Assembly: GCA_015657535.1 (NCBI GenBank)
Contig: JADHZB010000865.1
Coordinates: 26,001-90,000 of the forward strand
Length of the DNA: 64,000 nucleotides
Source: Nephromyces sp. MM_2019
Taxonomy: Eukaryota > Apicomplexa > Aconoidasida > Nephromycida
Direction: 5' to 3'
Below the pieces are notes generated by a model. That model was not told the origin of the DNA. It worked only from the letters and a program-made list of their open reading frames with translations, and did not search any database. This document shows positions 1 to 12,127 of the stretch, piece by piece (positions within the stretch are counted from its first letter, which is position 1; every line of letters starts with the position of its first letter). A program made the position numbers and the translations under genes.

Positions 1-554
1 CAATTGTTATGGCTTACAATATTCACACTAACTTGGCTTGTCTAGCCAGCAGTTTTCAGCGAACAAATATCACTAAGCCTAACTCATACTAGGACTCTTT
101 GTATGCTGTGCATTTTCTGTTTTTAAAGCAGTACAAGCTAATAAGTTTCACACTTACAAGATGCTTCAAAACTTCTTAAAAAATACTGAAGAATAAACCC
201 CATATTTGTTATTATGATCAAACAATTTTCATTAAGCCTAAAATGTAGATATTTTCCCCCTTTCTGCGTAAGTAATTAAAAATTTATTTAAAATGTAATT
301 TGATTCTATATAATCTTCTTAAATCAATCCCCTTTTCTTAACATCTATTTAAGTTCCAACTATCGCAGCTCCAATCTTTTAAACTTTTCAAAGCTTCTTA
401 ATTTGTCAAAATTTTTCAATTCTACAAATAACAATACCAATTTTTAAACTTTTTATATTAATTCTCTCACAAACAAACCTTTTGTGGTTTAACATTCTCA
501 AATAAAAGAAGCTTTATACAACCATTTAGAGGAATAATCAAATATTTTCAAACA
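1..554. other. 5' flank of the V-ATPase c gene
   Basis: No gene is visible. The last 250 bases are rich in C and T on the coding strand. The flank must hold the promoter and 5' UTR of the proteolipid gene, but I see no clear motif. Confidence 0.4.
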
Positions 555-1399
555 ATGCTTGCTCCCTGCGATCCAAATTCAATATTCTTCGGAATCATGG
601 GTATTACGTCAGCCCTTGTATTTGCTAGTGAGTTAATCTTGTTTTCTCCCTTTTTTATGACTTTCGTTTAGTAAAGCAGTAATTCACTATTATCCAAATT
701 TATCATGTCTATTTCTTTTTTTTGTACTCCTATTTCTGATTTGTTTCTATATAATCTTCTACTATAACAAACTTTGCACACATAAAACTTTTGAACCATT
801 GACACTAAACCAAATATAAATCCTTATCTTTATTTGCTGTTTATTTATAGACCTCGGTGCGGCTTATGGAGCTGCCAAGTGCGGTGTTGGAATCAGCAGT
901 ATGGCTGTAATGCGTCCAGACTTGATTGTTCGTGCTCTTTTACCTGTCATTCTGGCTGGTGTGTTGGGTATCTATGGTCTAATTATGGGAATTGTACTCC
1001 AAGGTAACTTAGCTAACCCCGCCACATACACTGCATTTGAAGGTTATGCTCATTTGGGAGCTGGATTAATGTGCGGTCTTAGTGCCCTGGCTGCTGGTTT
1101 ATCAATTGGTGTTATTGGTGACGCTGGTGTCCGAGCCTATGCTCAACAAGCAAGAATCTATGTAGCCCTTTTATTGATGCTTATTTTCTCAGAGGCTCTT
1201 GCAATTTACGGTAGGAATCTCCTGATTAATAATTAATATTTTCTATGATTTACCAAATCTAACAAACATATTCCCATAGAATTTTTTAAGAATAAAATCT
1301 ACATTCTTTTAATTAACTATCTCAGGGCTTATTATGGGTATCCTTGTCGGAACTAGGAGTGCTGCAGGAATGAATCTCTGTACCCCATACAACGCATAA
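555..1399 (+). CDS. V-type H+-ATPase 16 kDa proteolipid subunit c
   Basis: This is the proton-carrying c subunit of the membrane V0 ring of the vacuolar ATPase, which acidifies endomembrane compartments. Three exons (555-627, 851-1210, 1326-1399) join in phase to 168 codons, close to the usual length of the family. The joined protein has four hydrophobic helices, the conserved stretch GAAYGAAKCGVGISSMAVMR, and near the end of exon 2 the fourth-helix motif LIFSEALAIYG, whose Glu is the proton-binding residue. The start is the first Met before the short N-terminal segment LAPCDPNSIFFGIMG, typical of the family. The donors GTGAGT and GTAGGA and both AG acceptors are canonical. Identification is secure; which isoform (c or c') cannot be told here. 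Confidence 0.95.
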
Positions 1400-2852
1400 G
1401 AAACTAACTTACATTTTTGACAATTCTAAAACTTCATTACATATTTAAACATAGAAATTTCTATGCCAACAATTATAGCAATAAGATATTTTTAACCACT
1501 TCAATAATGTGTTACAAAATTATCTAACAACAACTCTTTGATAATAATAACTATTTTTCAAAAATTATCACATTGATCAAATTATAGAAATCATAAATTT
1601 ACCAAAATATTAGACATAATTTTATTTAAGCTATATAAATTTTGCTATTTTCATGGACTGAATTATAATTTGAAAGAACTATTCTTTACACAAAATTAAC
1701 TTAAATAACCTATAATAAACATGCTAGTTACACAATTTTTGAAAACCATAGCAAATTAAACACATACATACATACTACTTTGAATATAAACTCGAATAAA
1801 GCTGTAAATTCCAACACAAAGCTATAAAACATATATATGATATAATTGAAGGCTTGTATAAAATTTCTTAATCAGCAAAAGATAAAAATAATAAGAGTTG
1901 ATTTAAATTAATATTAAATATCAAAATTTTGGACAAATCATAAGCTATAATAATATCTATGACGTTGGCTGTTTACGCATAGATTTAAGCATAAAAATAA
2001 CAAATGAAAAAAAGCATCAAAAGCGTTAAATACGTATTTTTAATACAGCAAATAAAAAATTTATTTAGTAGAATTTATTTATCATTGTTAAAGAAAATAG
2101 TCACCTTTTGTAAGGAATTTCAGTGAATCTTAACTAATAATTTTATTTATCAATTGAAACAAAATCAAACCAAAGAAGTCTCAGAGTACTTCATCATTAT
2201 TATTTAAGTTGTATCAATAAGTATAAGCCATAAGCAATGATATAGTTGAGCACAATTAAGTCTATAACATTTAATTTTAAGAATGTCGAAATTGATTCCA
2301 AAAGTAAATTATTTACTTTTCGAATAGTTTCTCGATAGACCAGCTAACAATTAATAAGTATTTTTGTTTTGAAAAGTGATCATGTGGCACTGTTGCTGGA
2401 ATTAAGCATGCACACGCACACTTTCATTCTACATTTTCATTGTAAAGCTCACTAAGAACAGTGTAATGGCAAGAAGTGAGTCAAGAATTGAAGCAGTGTA
2501 TATATGTACGTACATGAAGATTGAACATCAAACTTTCCTTCAATTAGAAAATGGGTGAAGCAAGCAAGTTTTTGTTTCACTTTCCTTTAGATTTAATGAA
2601 TTTGTGTAGCATGATTTAATACATAATTTAAGCATGCAACTTAACGAGTAAAAAACTTGAAAATTCCATTTGTGTATAATTCCAGCAACTTTTGCCATTA
2701 ATAACAATTGAATATTTAAGTAACAAATTTATAAATATTTCTTCAAATTTAGCTTCCATACAACCCTCATCTTACATTATAGACATAAATGATCTTCCGA
2801 TAAAGCTACTTTAACCATTAGCTGATATTGGAACTTCCCCTAAATCTATAAA
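1400..2852. other. Gene-free spacer
   Basis: About 1.45 kb of AT-rich sequence with stops in all frames. It contains the 3' end of the proteolipid gene and the promoter of the next gene. I see no gene or clear repeat. Confidence 0.4.
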
Positions 2853-4843
2853 ATGAATTCCTTCATAACGTCACACTTTCCTAGTAGAATTTTGTATAAA
2901 ACCATGAGTCGGAATTTTTCCAGACTTGTGTTTGCCGCATCTTCACGCCATTTTTCGGATACTCCCGCTAAAACTTATCATGCTGGCCTCCTCAAGACTG
3001 AATTTTCCAACCAGATGGAAGTCAGTAGTGAAACACCTCTTATTCCTATATTTCGAATAATGAATCCTGATGGCACACTCCAGGAAGGATGGAGCTCACC
3101 TTTCGACAACCAAACAATCGTAGAGAAGTATAAATTCATGCTAAGGCTCTCTGTTTGGGACTCTATGTTCTACAACATTCAAAGACAAGGTAAATTAGAA
3201 TACTCCCTATTCTATACCCTTGTTTTAAGGCATAATACTACTAATTCTGATAATATTAACCATTGTTGTTATTGAAATTGATTTCTTTTACACAAACTAC
3301 TTTCTTATACTTTATTACAAATCCAATTTAACTATCAAATAACAATATAATATTGTTAAATCTGCTTCCTATCTCAGGAAGAATCTCCTTTTACATTCAA
3401 AATGCTGGTGAAGAAGCCTTACAGACTGGTATCGGCACAGCCCTCACCTTAGATGACTCCCTTTGGTGTCAGTATAGAGAGCTGGGTGTTCTTATGTGTA
3501 GAGGTTTCTCCCCAATGGATGCTCTTAACCAACTTTATGGGTAATGTGAATAAAAATAAAAGTACACCATTTATTTTAAGCAGAATTTCTCACTTTATAT
3601 AAATATATATCAAGTACTTAGACACTACTTGAGCAAATAAAATTGTCAACCTAGCCTTCTATTTATCACAATATTGAATTACTCAGAACTAGTGGAGACC
3701 CAGGGAAAGGTAGACAAATGCCCATTTCTTATACGAGTAAACAGATTAATTTACCCTCAATTTCGACACCTCTTGCAACTCAAATACCTCATGCTTCTGG
3801 TGCTGGCTATGCTAAAAAGATATTAGGAATTAAAGGATGCGCTGTTGCAATCTTTGGAGAAGGTAGAAATTAACAAATTAAAATATTTAAATTATATAGC
3901 AACCAATTCCGATTTCTTAAAACTAATAGGTGCTGCGTCTGAAGGAGATTTCCACGCCGCCCTCAATTTTGCATCAACTCTTAAGGCACAGACTATATTT
4001 ATTTGTAGAAACAATGGGTATGCCATCTCTACACCAGTAAAAGAGCAGTACGCAGGAGATGGTATAGCTATCCGTGGAATATCCTATGGAATGAAAACCA
4101 TAAGGTTTGAGTTATAATTTATTGAAGATATCACTTTAAACAAATCCTTTTATCAACAGAGTTGATGGGAACGATCTCTTCGCTTCATACGAAGCTACTA
4201 AAAAGTGCCGTGAAATCTGTGTAGAAACCTCACAACCAGTATGCATGGAATTTATGACCTATAGGTAATTAAACACAGTTTCTTAAAATGACTAAATCTT
4301 TTATTATTTTTATTTCATCGCTTATATATATTTTAACTTTTATAGAATGGGTCACCATAGTACTTCCGATGAATCTTCACAATATAGAATTAAAGGAGAA
4401 ATGGAATCATGGCAAGGAAGCGGCGGCAACCTCCCAATCCGTAACTTTTTATACAAACTTAAATTAAACTATAAATAATTGTACTACAATCTCTTTGATT
4501 TCAGCAAGACTTAAAAACTATTTAATGCTTAATGGACTATGGACTGAAGAAGAAGATAAAGAAATTACAAAGGAAGCTCGAGCATTTTTATTAAGGGAAA
4601 TAAAGGAATGTGAGAAAAAGAAGAAATTTTCCATAAGAGATGGTTTATTTGGGGATGTGTATGATGAAAAGCCTTGGAACATTAAGGTAGGACTTTTAAA
4701 TTATTTTGATGTCTAGAAATCGACCTACTGTGCTTAATTTTGCACACATTTGTCCACAGGAACAAGAAGAGGAGCTAATGGAATTTCTCAAAAAATATGG
4801 AAACAATTACGATTTGTCAATTTATGAAAAAGGCGCAAATTAA
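2853..4843 (+). CDS. BCKDHA: Branched-chain 2-oxoacid dehydrogenase E1 alpha subunit, mitochondrial
   Basis: The E1 alpha subunit binds thiamine diphosphate and decarboxylates branched-chain 2-oxoacids; in most apicomplexans the complex is reported to serve as the mitochondrial pyruvate-to-acetyl-CoA enzyme. Eight exons (2853-3189, 3378-3540, 3687-3862, 3930-4104, 4160-4264, 4346-4440, 4505-4686, 4760-4843) close in phase to 438 residues, normal for the family. The first 40 or so residues are rich in Arg, Ser and Phe with few acids, as in a mitochondrial presequence. Recognisable are GKGRQMP, the thiamine diphosphate region ([19 protein letters not shown] followed by RNNGYAIST) and the loop [15 protein letters not shown], matching the phosphorylation loop of animal E1 alpha. 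That loop and the length separate it from plastid pyruvate dehydrogenase. A second Met at 2904 could also start translation. Confidence 0.95.
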
Positions 4844-6194
4844 ATTTTAAATTTTAAATTGATCTGTGTTTTTATAAAAAGCTCCAAATCCTGGTTCATT
4901 ATTTATTTTTCTTTTTTTTCTTATGCTACCCGACAGCATAATATTTGCAACCTTTATATATATTTGTCCGGCACTTTTATAATTATAGAGATGTTACTTA
5001 TTTTATCCGTCGCTTTAAGTTGGTTTACATATGACAATAGACTTTTATGATAATTTATTAAGCTACACTTAGAAGGACTGAACCTGCATGGCTATATTAA
5101 AAGTTTATATTATTATTTAAGCATCAGTTTTATATCGCATTTATGTATAATCAAACTCTTTTTATACATGTTTTAATTTCCATTTGTAAGAAATTTTTAA
5201 TACTAAATGAAATTTATTTATCTCTAAACTCATTTGATCTTGATGCCCCTATTGTATGTAGCTTTTACTTTAAGTTCCATCATCTATCTTTTCAAATCGC
5301 TTGAAATGTTTAAGAAATATCTGTAGATCATATCCTCGATAAAACACAATTAACATCCAGATATCTCTGGTATAGCAACAGGCAGAACAAGTTGTTTAGG
5401 CTAAAACATATATTCCTAGTAATTAATTGCACTTCACAACTTGTAAAACTGACAAGATTAATTTGCACAACTTAAAAAAAATTCTAATCATTTATGTCAA
5501 AACATCTATCTCTAGCTAATTCTAGTCATAAGCAAATATGTTGTAGCAAAATCACTCCATAATAACCTCTAATGAATCATATATCCCTCGTTAGTACTAG
5601 ATAAAATAAATTTGTGTCTCACATTTTCCGGGAATTTAGATATATTTCTAAATAAATTTAATAAAAATTGGAAGCCTATAAGCTAAGTTCATACTAATAA
5701 AGTTGGAAGCATATATTCTCAGTTTATACCAATAAAAGCTTGCCTATGTAAGTAAACTGTGTTTTTAATAAAACATAATAAATGCTAAAAGCTAGAAATT
5801 CACTCTGAATATTTTCAAATGTGATCTAATGCACTTAATAGAAAATAAGTTACCAAATTAAACTTAAGTTAGAACTTATTTAGGTATTCATCGAATCCTC
5901 TTGCTAGCATGATAGCCTATGCATTATACTACATTAAAGTCTCCTAAACAAAGGCAGTATTTTAGTAATATTAAAAATAAATATCTTGGGTTTTTAATTT
6001 TTAGCAATTTAACATACCTGGTTAGCCTGAGTAACTCTCAATTAATTTATTTTAAGTTCATATTTTTTTACTTTATCTTGAAAAGATTTTGATTTGCTAT
6101 AGGTATATCCATTTTATTTCCAATTCTGTCTGCTTATAAGAGAGCAATGCTTATGTAATTTTTATGAACTAAGGGCTCTTATGATCAGCCTGAA
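4844..6194. other. Gene-free spacer
   Basis: About 1.35 kb between two + strand genes. An open frame near 4859-5050 is low-complexity Phe/Ile/Tyr sequence in the 3' flank and looks accidental. Nothing else is seen. Confidence 0.4.
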
Positions 6195-7783
6195 ATGTTA
6201 GGTAAATCAAGTGAATGTCTGAAATCAGACTCTGATTTCTCTGAAAGAGTTTCTTGTTATTTATTACCAAGCAAAGATTTAGGATTACTTTCAAACCAAT
6301 ATCAAGGTGGTACTCATAATAATCTCAATTATGATAATTCTTATCAAAATGAGCCCCAATCGCTTTGCAATGACTACCCTTTACTTTCTGGTTTGCTTCT
6401 TATTATTTATAGAAATTAAAACCAACTTAGCATAAGATAAATCCAAATTAATGATTCATTTGAATTAATTTCAACATATACCATTACAAATATATATCCT
6501 TGTAGAAAGGAGTTTTGAAATAGAGAAACATAAAAGACTTTCAAGTAAGCTATCGATTTCTAGCGAGTTGGATGTTTTATCTAGGCGAAATGAAGACGAA
6601 GATCCAAATTCAGATTCAAATTTTCTGCAGATGTCAAATAATATATCAGATCAAAAAGAAACTCATGAAAAACACGAAGTTCTAGGGTCCTATAGGTCTT
6701 TTAAAAATGAAGAAATGAATGATACTAGAATTATTGAGTATGAAAAAGCTCATATCAAATCTGAAAGGAAAGAAAGGGAATATCTTTTCAAAGGATATGA
6801 ATTGGTAAGTTAAATCTTATAAATCTATTAACTCACTAACTTTGGTACGTGACATCTGTGCTTAATTTAAGCATAATTTCCTATTATAGTTTAACGCTCG
6901 AAAACATTTAATTTGTCTAAAAATTATCATATGTTATAATAGGTTAAAAAACCAATATACCAACCTATTGATTATATCTACAAGTATGTTGAAATTCCTG
7001 TAAAGCGGATAATTGAAACGAGGGTTCCGAAAACAGAAATAAAAGAATTAGTAACGTATATTGACAAGCCAATCATACAAAAAGTTCAAAAAATCGTCGA
7101 AGTACCTGAAATTTACTACAAAGATTCAATTGTAGAGGTAAAAAGACGTTATCTTTTATGTGAAAGGGTTTTACTTAGACAAATTCTCCATATCACATAG
7201 CAAAACAGGCTGTCGTAATCAACAATGTTTTGTTCACATAGGTTCCTAAAAAAGTTTTCTTATCAAAGCCAGTTTTAAAAGATGAAATTCAAACACGTAT
7301 AACTTATGTACCAAAAATTGAGGTAAAGGAGTGCACGAAATATGTTGAAGTTCATAATTCAGAGAACGTTAAGGATACGAAATCATCAAACAAATTGTGT
7401 GACTCAATCCATCCTTGCAAAAGCGACTTTGAGTGCAAATTACTACAAGTCAGTAGGTTTAAAATTTTGTATATGATTTGATTGGTATAGTAACAAATAG
7501 CTATATTATAATAGATTTAGTCAATTCATTTTATAGAATAAAAAACATGAATATTATTGAGCTAGAAACTTAAAGTAGAGTTGAGAATCAGAAAAATTCT
7601 TATCTTGTTAAACTTAAGGGTTATATTCTTTTATTATTTTGTTTTTTAAAGTTCAAAAAATTGGATAAATTACCCATGAAAAAGAAAGAAGTTTTCAGAA
7701 TTGTTAGCAAGTCAAAAAAAGCACCTTTGAAAATTGGTGAAAACTCTTTCAAATTAAATGTATCTTTTCCTTTGTCCGAGTAA
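6195..7783 (+). CDS. Alveolin (inner membrane complex membrane-skeleton protein)
   Basis: Alveolins form the filamentous network under the alveolar sacs (the inner membrane complex) and give the cell shape and strength. Five exons (6195-6390, 6506-6804, 6943-7137, 7242-7448, 7652-7783) join in phase to 342 residues. The N-terminal 165 residues are Ser/Glu/Asn-rich and charged. Exons 3 and 4 carry the alveolin core of short Val/Ile/Pro/Lys/Glu units, for example KYVEIPVKRIIETRVPKTEI, KIVEVPEIYYKDSIVEVPKK and TYVPKIEVKECTKYVEV. The tail is Lys-rich. Two Cys near the N-terminus and several after the core could be lipidated or cross-linked, which is inference. The first donor (GTTTGC) is weak, so exon 1 is the least certain part. 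The family call is strong; which named IMC1/alveolin paralogue it is cannot be said. Confidence 0.88.
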
Positions 7784-8255
7784 GGTATTATATACTTGAG
7801 TGCTTCAGTTTTGCTTATGAGTCCTGGTTATTTTCTTTTCAGAAAGAGAAGCAATGAAAATATTCTTTTCAGTGAAATCAAAGCTAAATGAAAACATTGA
7901 TAAGCTCTGATGTCCTGCTTGTTATACTCAATGAAAAAGTGCTGAAAAATCTCAAGATGCGAAAACTTGAATTTACATTTTACAATTTACATCTAGATCA
8001 ACAAAGGCAACTTCTACACTGATAAAAAAACATAAATCTACTCTTATAATGCTATTAAACCTAAGCATTAACATTAAATATAAATTCTGGAGATAATTCA
8101 TATAAATTTATGTTTACCCGTTGCTTAAGTATGTGCCATACTAATTAAATATTCATTCCCAATTCAAAATTTTTTTAGATAATGCTCTATAATAATTGCA
8201 ATCTGAGTTATAAGAGTAAAGAATTTGGCATACTAGTGTACCTGAAGTAAGAGTA
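7784..8255. other. Convergent 3' spacer between alveolin and GatA genes
   Basis: AT-rich 3' flanks of two converging genes. I see no coding exon that must be assigned here, though a short last exon of either gene is possible. Confidence 0.35.
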
Positions 8256-11200
8256 TTAAAAAGTAACTACCCCAAATAGATCATCCTCCTTCAAGTAATT
8301 TCCTACTATTTGTAGTGAGTATGGACTCTTTGTGAGATTATTCATGTGAGGTATAGTGATTGCGGGTAAGCCAGAAAGTGATGCCAAAGTAAGAAAGTGG
8401 TCGTCCTAAAAAGTACAATTAGAATATTTTTAAAAAGTATGAGGAACATCTTGCTAAAAACAAGGTGTACTAAGCAAGAGTCTCTTACACTCCATGGATC
8501 AGACTCTTTATCATTCAATAATTTAGGGAGAGATGGGGTTGTTGGAGTAGCAATTGCGTCAATGAAATTAAACCTATTGTAAATATGCTTTTTAAACTGA
8601 TCTCTAAGGATTAAAGCATGGCTGTATAATGAGCCTGAAGGTCCTATTGGTTTATGTAGAAAAAGTCCACCTGAATATATAGCAAAGAGGATCCACTAAG
8701 TGAATTATATTTAAAGGGAACTTGGTCCTAAATACGAATTTCATTAAAGTATTACCGAGTAGGAGCCTTAGCTTGGTTATATTGGATAGGAGTTTGGTTC
8801 TAGTTTCTTCAAGAACTTGATTGTAGCTTGTTGAAGACTTAAAGTGTGGATTGCAATGCGTTTTGGGAGGACCATAACTAAATATAATTTTTATTCTACT
8901 TAGTACCAAGATAATTGTAGATACCATAAAAATATTTACTTACAGTATTCCATCATATCTAGCCAGATTTGAAAGGGCCTCACTCAATGCAATAGTATAA
9001 TAAATATGTGAAACTTGAACTAAACTGAAGCCTAAATTGAAACTGATCAGCTCAGCGCCAAGGCTTTGAAGCATCTGTGTAGCCTTGTCAAACCAAGTTC
9101 CAACCTCAGAAGTTAGGGGCTCTAATGACTTATTGTCCAAAATACCTATTCGATAACCCTTAAGAAATTTTATGTAATAGCTTATTCGAAGGATTTATAT
9201 GATATATTTAGTCATAAAGTAGGTAAGATAGGTAATAATGAGGGTTTTTCAATAAAGATTGAGCTCCTATACTTATATTGTTTGAAGGGAGTTTTAGGAA
9301 CTATACAAAATGACTGTTAAAGGATCTAGTTAATTTATAACAAATGAAATAATAAAAAGTCTAAATTATGATAGTTCCCAATTAATAGTAAACTTACTTC
9401 TAAAGGCTTCTTTTGGAAGATTTCTGATATAAACAAATGCAGAAAAGATGAGCAATTAAAATGATTGAAAATATAACAATAACAGACTTGACTTGCAACG
9501 GGACATGTCAAAGTGATTATTTATTCTCTCAAAAGGGGCTGTTGTCTTATCTCTGTAGTCTGGCCCTGCAAATGTATAGTTTTATTTTTGTTAAGAGTCA
9601 TAATATGTTGTAATGAATTTTATTGTTGGTGAAGTTGGTGATAGATAGATTAGTATTAAAAATTTATTTTGATGAGGCTTTTGAACTTAACCAGCAATTA
9701 TGGAAAATATAAGTCCAGCTTCTTCAACTGTTTGTGTGATGGGTCCAATTACATCCATTGTAGATGCATATGGGATAAGGCCGTATCTGCTGATCTAGTG
9801 TAATAAAATGTAATGATAAAAAGTAGTTGGAAATTTATAATTATTATAATGGTGATTCTTGTGTCTAAAACTAAAAATTAAAGTATTACTTCTTTTTAAA
9901 AATGGTTTATTTATAAGGAATATATTATGTGCTTAGAATGATTGAATAAATTATAAAATTACCCTCCCATAGCTTGGTCTTAGCCCAACACAACCACACC
10001 ATGCAGCAGGAAGCCGAATTGAGCCACCTGTATCACTTCCAAGTGATGCTCTTAGCTCACCTCCTCCTACGGTAGCAGCAGAACTAAAAATAAAAACAAA
10101 ATAATCAAGAAATAAAACAAAAATTTGATGTAGCTGCTTCAGGTTTATCATATAAAAGACCTTTAAAGATGTTTAATATATCTTTTATATGATTTCTATG
10201 AGTGAATGAGTAGTAGCTTAAACATTTCAAATAAACAAGTTGTTTTATTGATTAGAATGTAGTTATAGCAAATGGAATTCACTTACCCTGATGAAGATCC
10301 TCCTGGGCTCAATTTGTCATTCAAGGGATTCTTGGTTATCTTCCTAACGAAATTGGAACCTGCACCCATTCCAAATTCATCCATATTTGTTTTACCAATG
10401 ATAATAGCACCAGCTTCTTTCAAAAGTTTAACAGCTGTAGCATCATAACTTGGGATATGATTCTCTAAGATGCGAGAACCTGATTTTGCGGGTCAACAAA
10501 AACAAAATATTCACTTTCAAAGGGTTTTATAAATCAATACTGTTGAAACTATTTCTAACCAGCTGTGGTTGATAAATTCTTGGTACAAATATTATCTTTA
10601 ATAGCCATAGGTAAGCCAAGTAGTGGTAGATTTATAGTTGTATCGTTAGTTTTGTCCATGATTGCTTGATCCAGTTGATGTCCAACCAATTTAGCCTGTT
10701 CAAGACAAATTGTTGTGTAGCTGTTGAAGCGGTCGAACTTACCTACCTCAAAAGGTTCAATGAAAAGTTTTTTCAGACTATCTGTAACTGATGGTGAGCC
10801 AAGTTTATTGTTTTTTATAATTTGGAAAGCATCCAAATTTGGGATTTTGTTTTTCAATTCATTCTCTTTAGCTGATTTTGACTCGGATAAGTGGTTTAAT
10901 TTTTCGTTCGATGTGGAGTTTAGTTGTGTTTTAAAATCGCTTTGTCTGTTGAATCGAGAACTATGAAACAGAATTCTCATTCCCGGATGAAAATTTTTCA
11001 GGTACTTTGAGAGCCTCGGAGCTAGAGTGAGATTCGTCATTTCATTAAAATTTGTAAAGTAGCTATGGGCGTGTAAACAATTACTGGGGTGAGAATTTAT
11101 GGGAAATTGTAATTTTGTGTAGCCCATAAAGCATAACACCTGGCTATTTGTGTCAGGATTAAGTCTCTTGAAAAAGGTCCCATTCCGTATTAGGAATGTG

Positions 11201-11265
11201 AATAAGAGGAGCCAAGGGTACAATATAATCGTACGCCTTTTGCTTGTAGTTAATCTTTTCAGCAT
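8256..11265 (-). CDS. gatA: Glutamyl-tRNA(Gln) amidotransferase subunit A (GatA), probably apicoplast
   Basis: GatA is the amidase subunit that frees ammonia from glutamine so that GatB can convert Glu-tRNA(Gln) to Gln-tRNA(Gln) in organelles. Ten exons in coding order (11265-10560, 10479-10287, 10083-9963, 9794-9692, 9565-9488, 9423-9398, 9158-8944, 8877-8756, 8634-8489, 8405-8256) join in phase to 619 residues. The Ser-cisSer-Lys triad is visible: Lys in MAIKDNI, then PGGSSSGSAA, then the nucleophile in [41 protein letters not shown] and [12 protein letters not shown] are also family motifs. About 200 residues precede the catalytic Lys; they start with a hydrophobic stretch ([18 protein letters not shown]) followed by Ser/Asn/Lys-rich sequence, like a signal peptide plus plastid transit peptide. 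The C-terminus is short: it ends soon after SLQIVG. An optional extra splice (donor in GGGTAGTT) would alter the last few residues. Confidence 0.9.
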
Positions 11266-12127
11266 TTCTTTCAGCCCATTAGGATTAAAGTATTAATAAT
11301 TTAGCTGAAGGAAAGGGTTAATTGTTTTACATTAAATCTATTTAGTATATTAGATTTATATACTTTCATAAAAGTAGAACATTTTCCTCTAGATTGATAT
11401 TTCTCAAAGCTTGAAACATTGAATAAAAAATATTGTAGTTAGCAGCAAAATGTTATCTTGAATAGATTTTGCTGAATCTGGCCAGGCAGCATTTATTCCT
11501 GGAATTTTTTATAGTTGTGGTGTTATTATAATTACAAACTTAGAGTCGAGATGTTTGTTTAAGATGTAAGGTATTTTTAACTAAAGATAAGCACTTATTT
11601 TAACTGTTATTATATTTTGAGACATCTGAATTACATCCTTTCTACTCTTAGCAGCGCATTTTCAAAGAATGTAAAAAACTTATTCAATTTTTTCATTGTT
11701 TATCATTTTTTATTTTACCTTCTTTAAGACAATTTGTGTCAAAATAAATTTAAAACTAATTTGTATATTTTTTGTCCAAAATATGCAAAAAGCTTTTATA
11801 AAATTTATTGTTTTATTGTGAAATAAGATATGAGTTCTTAGTATATCATACTTTATCAATTTTATGTGGAATAAATTGATAAGCTATCTTTATAAACAAG
11901 TATGTTCGAAATAGCAGTAATCTTATTGAAATGGGCTCATTAGTTAAGTTATAAAATCAAATATGACTTAATTTGTTGCATTAGCCCAATTTCATTGGAT
12001 TAATCAATAAAGTCAATAATCTGACTTTTATAAAAACGCTTTGGGTTTGCGATTCTATCTCCGATAAATATTTGGTTAATATTTTTATTAATAAATAAGT
12101 AAATAAAATAGGATTGAATGAATTATG
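11266..12127. other. Spacer between tandem TilS and GatA genes
   Basis: Upstream region of GatA and downstream region of TilS. AT-rich, with no reading frame of note and no recognisable site. Confidence 0.35.

Noticed and set aside
4859..5050. 63-codon hydrophobic frame after BCKDH E1 alpha
   Set aside because: Low-complexity Phe/Ile/Tyr sequence in a 3' flank; likely accidental in AT-rich DNA.
8397..8582. Open frame on the + strand over the 3' part of GatA
   Set aside because: It lies opposite exons 9 and 10 and the intron of GatA, whose motifs are unmistakable on the other strand.
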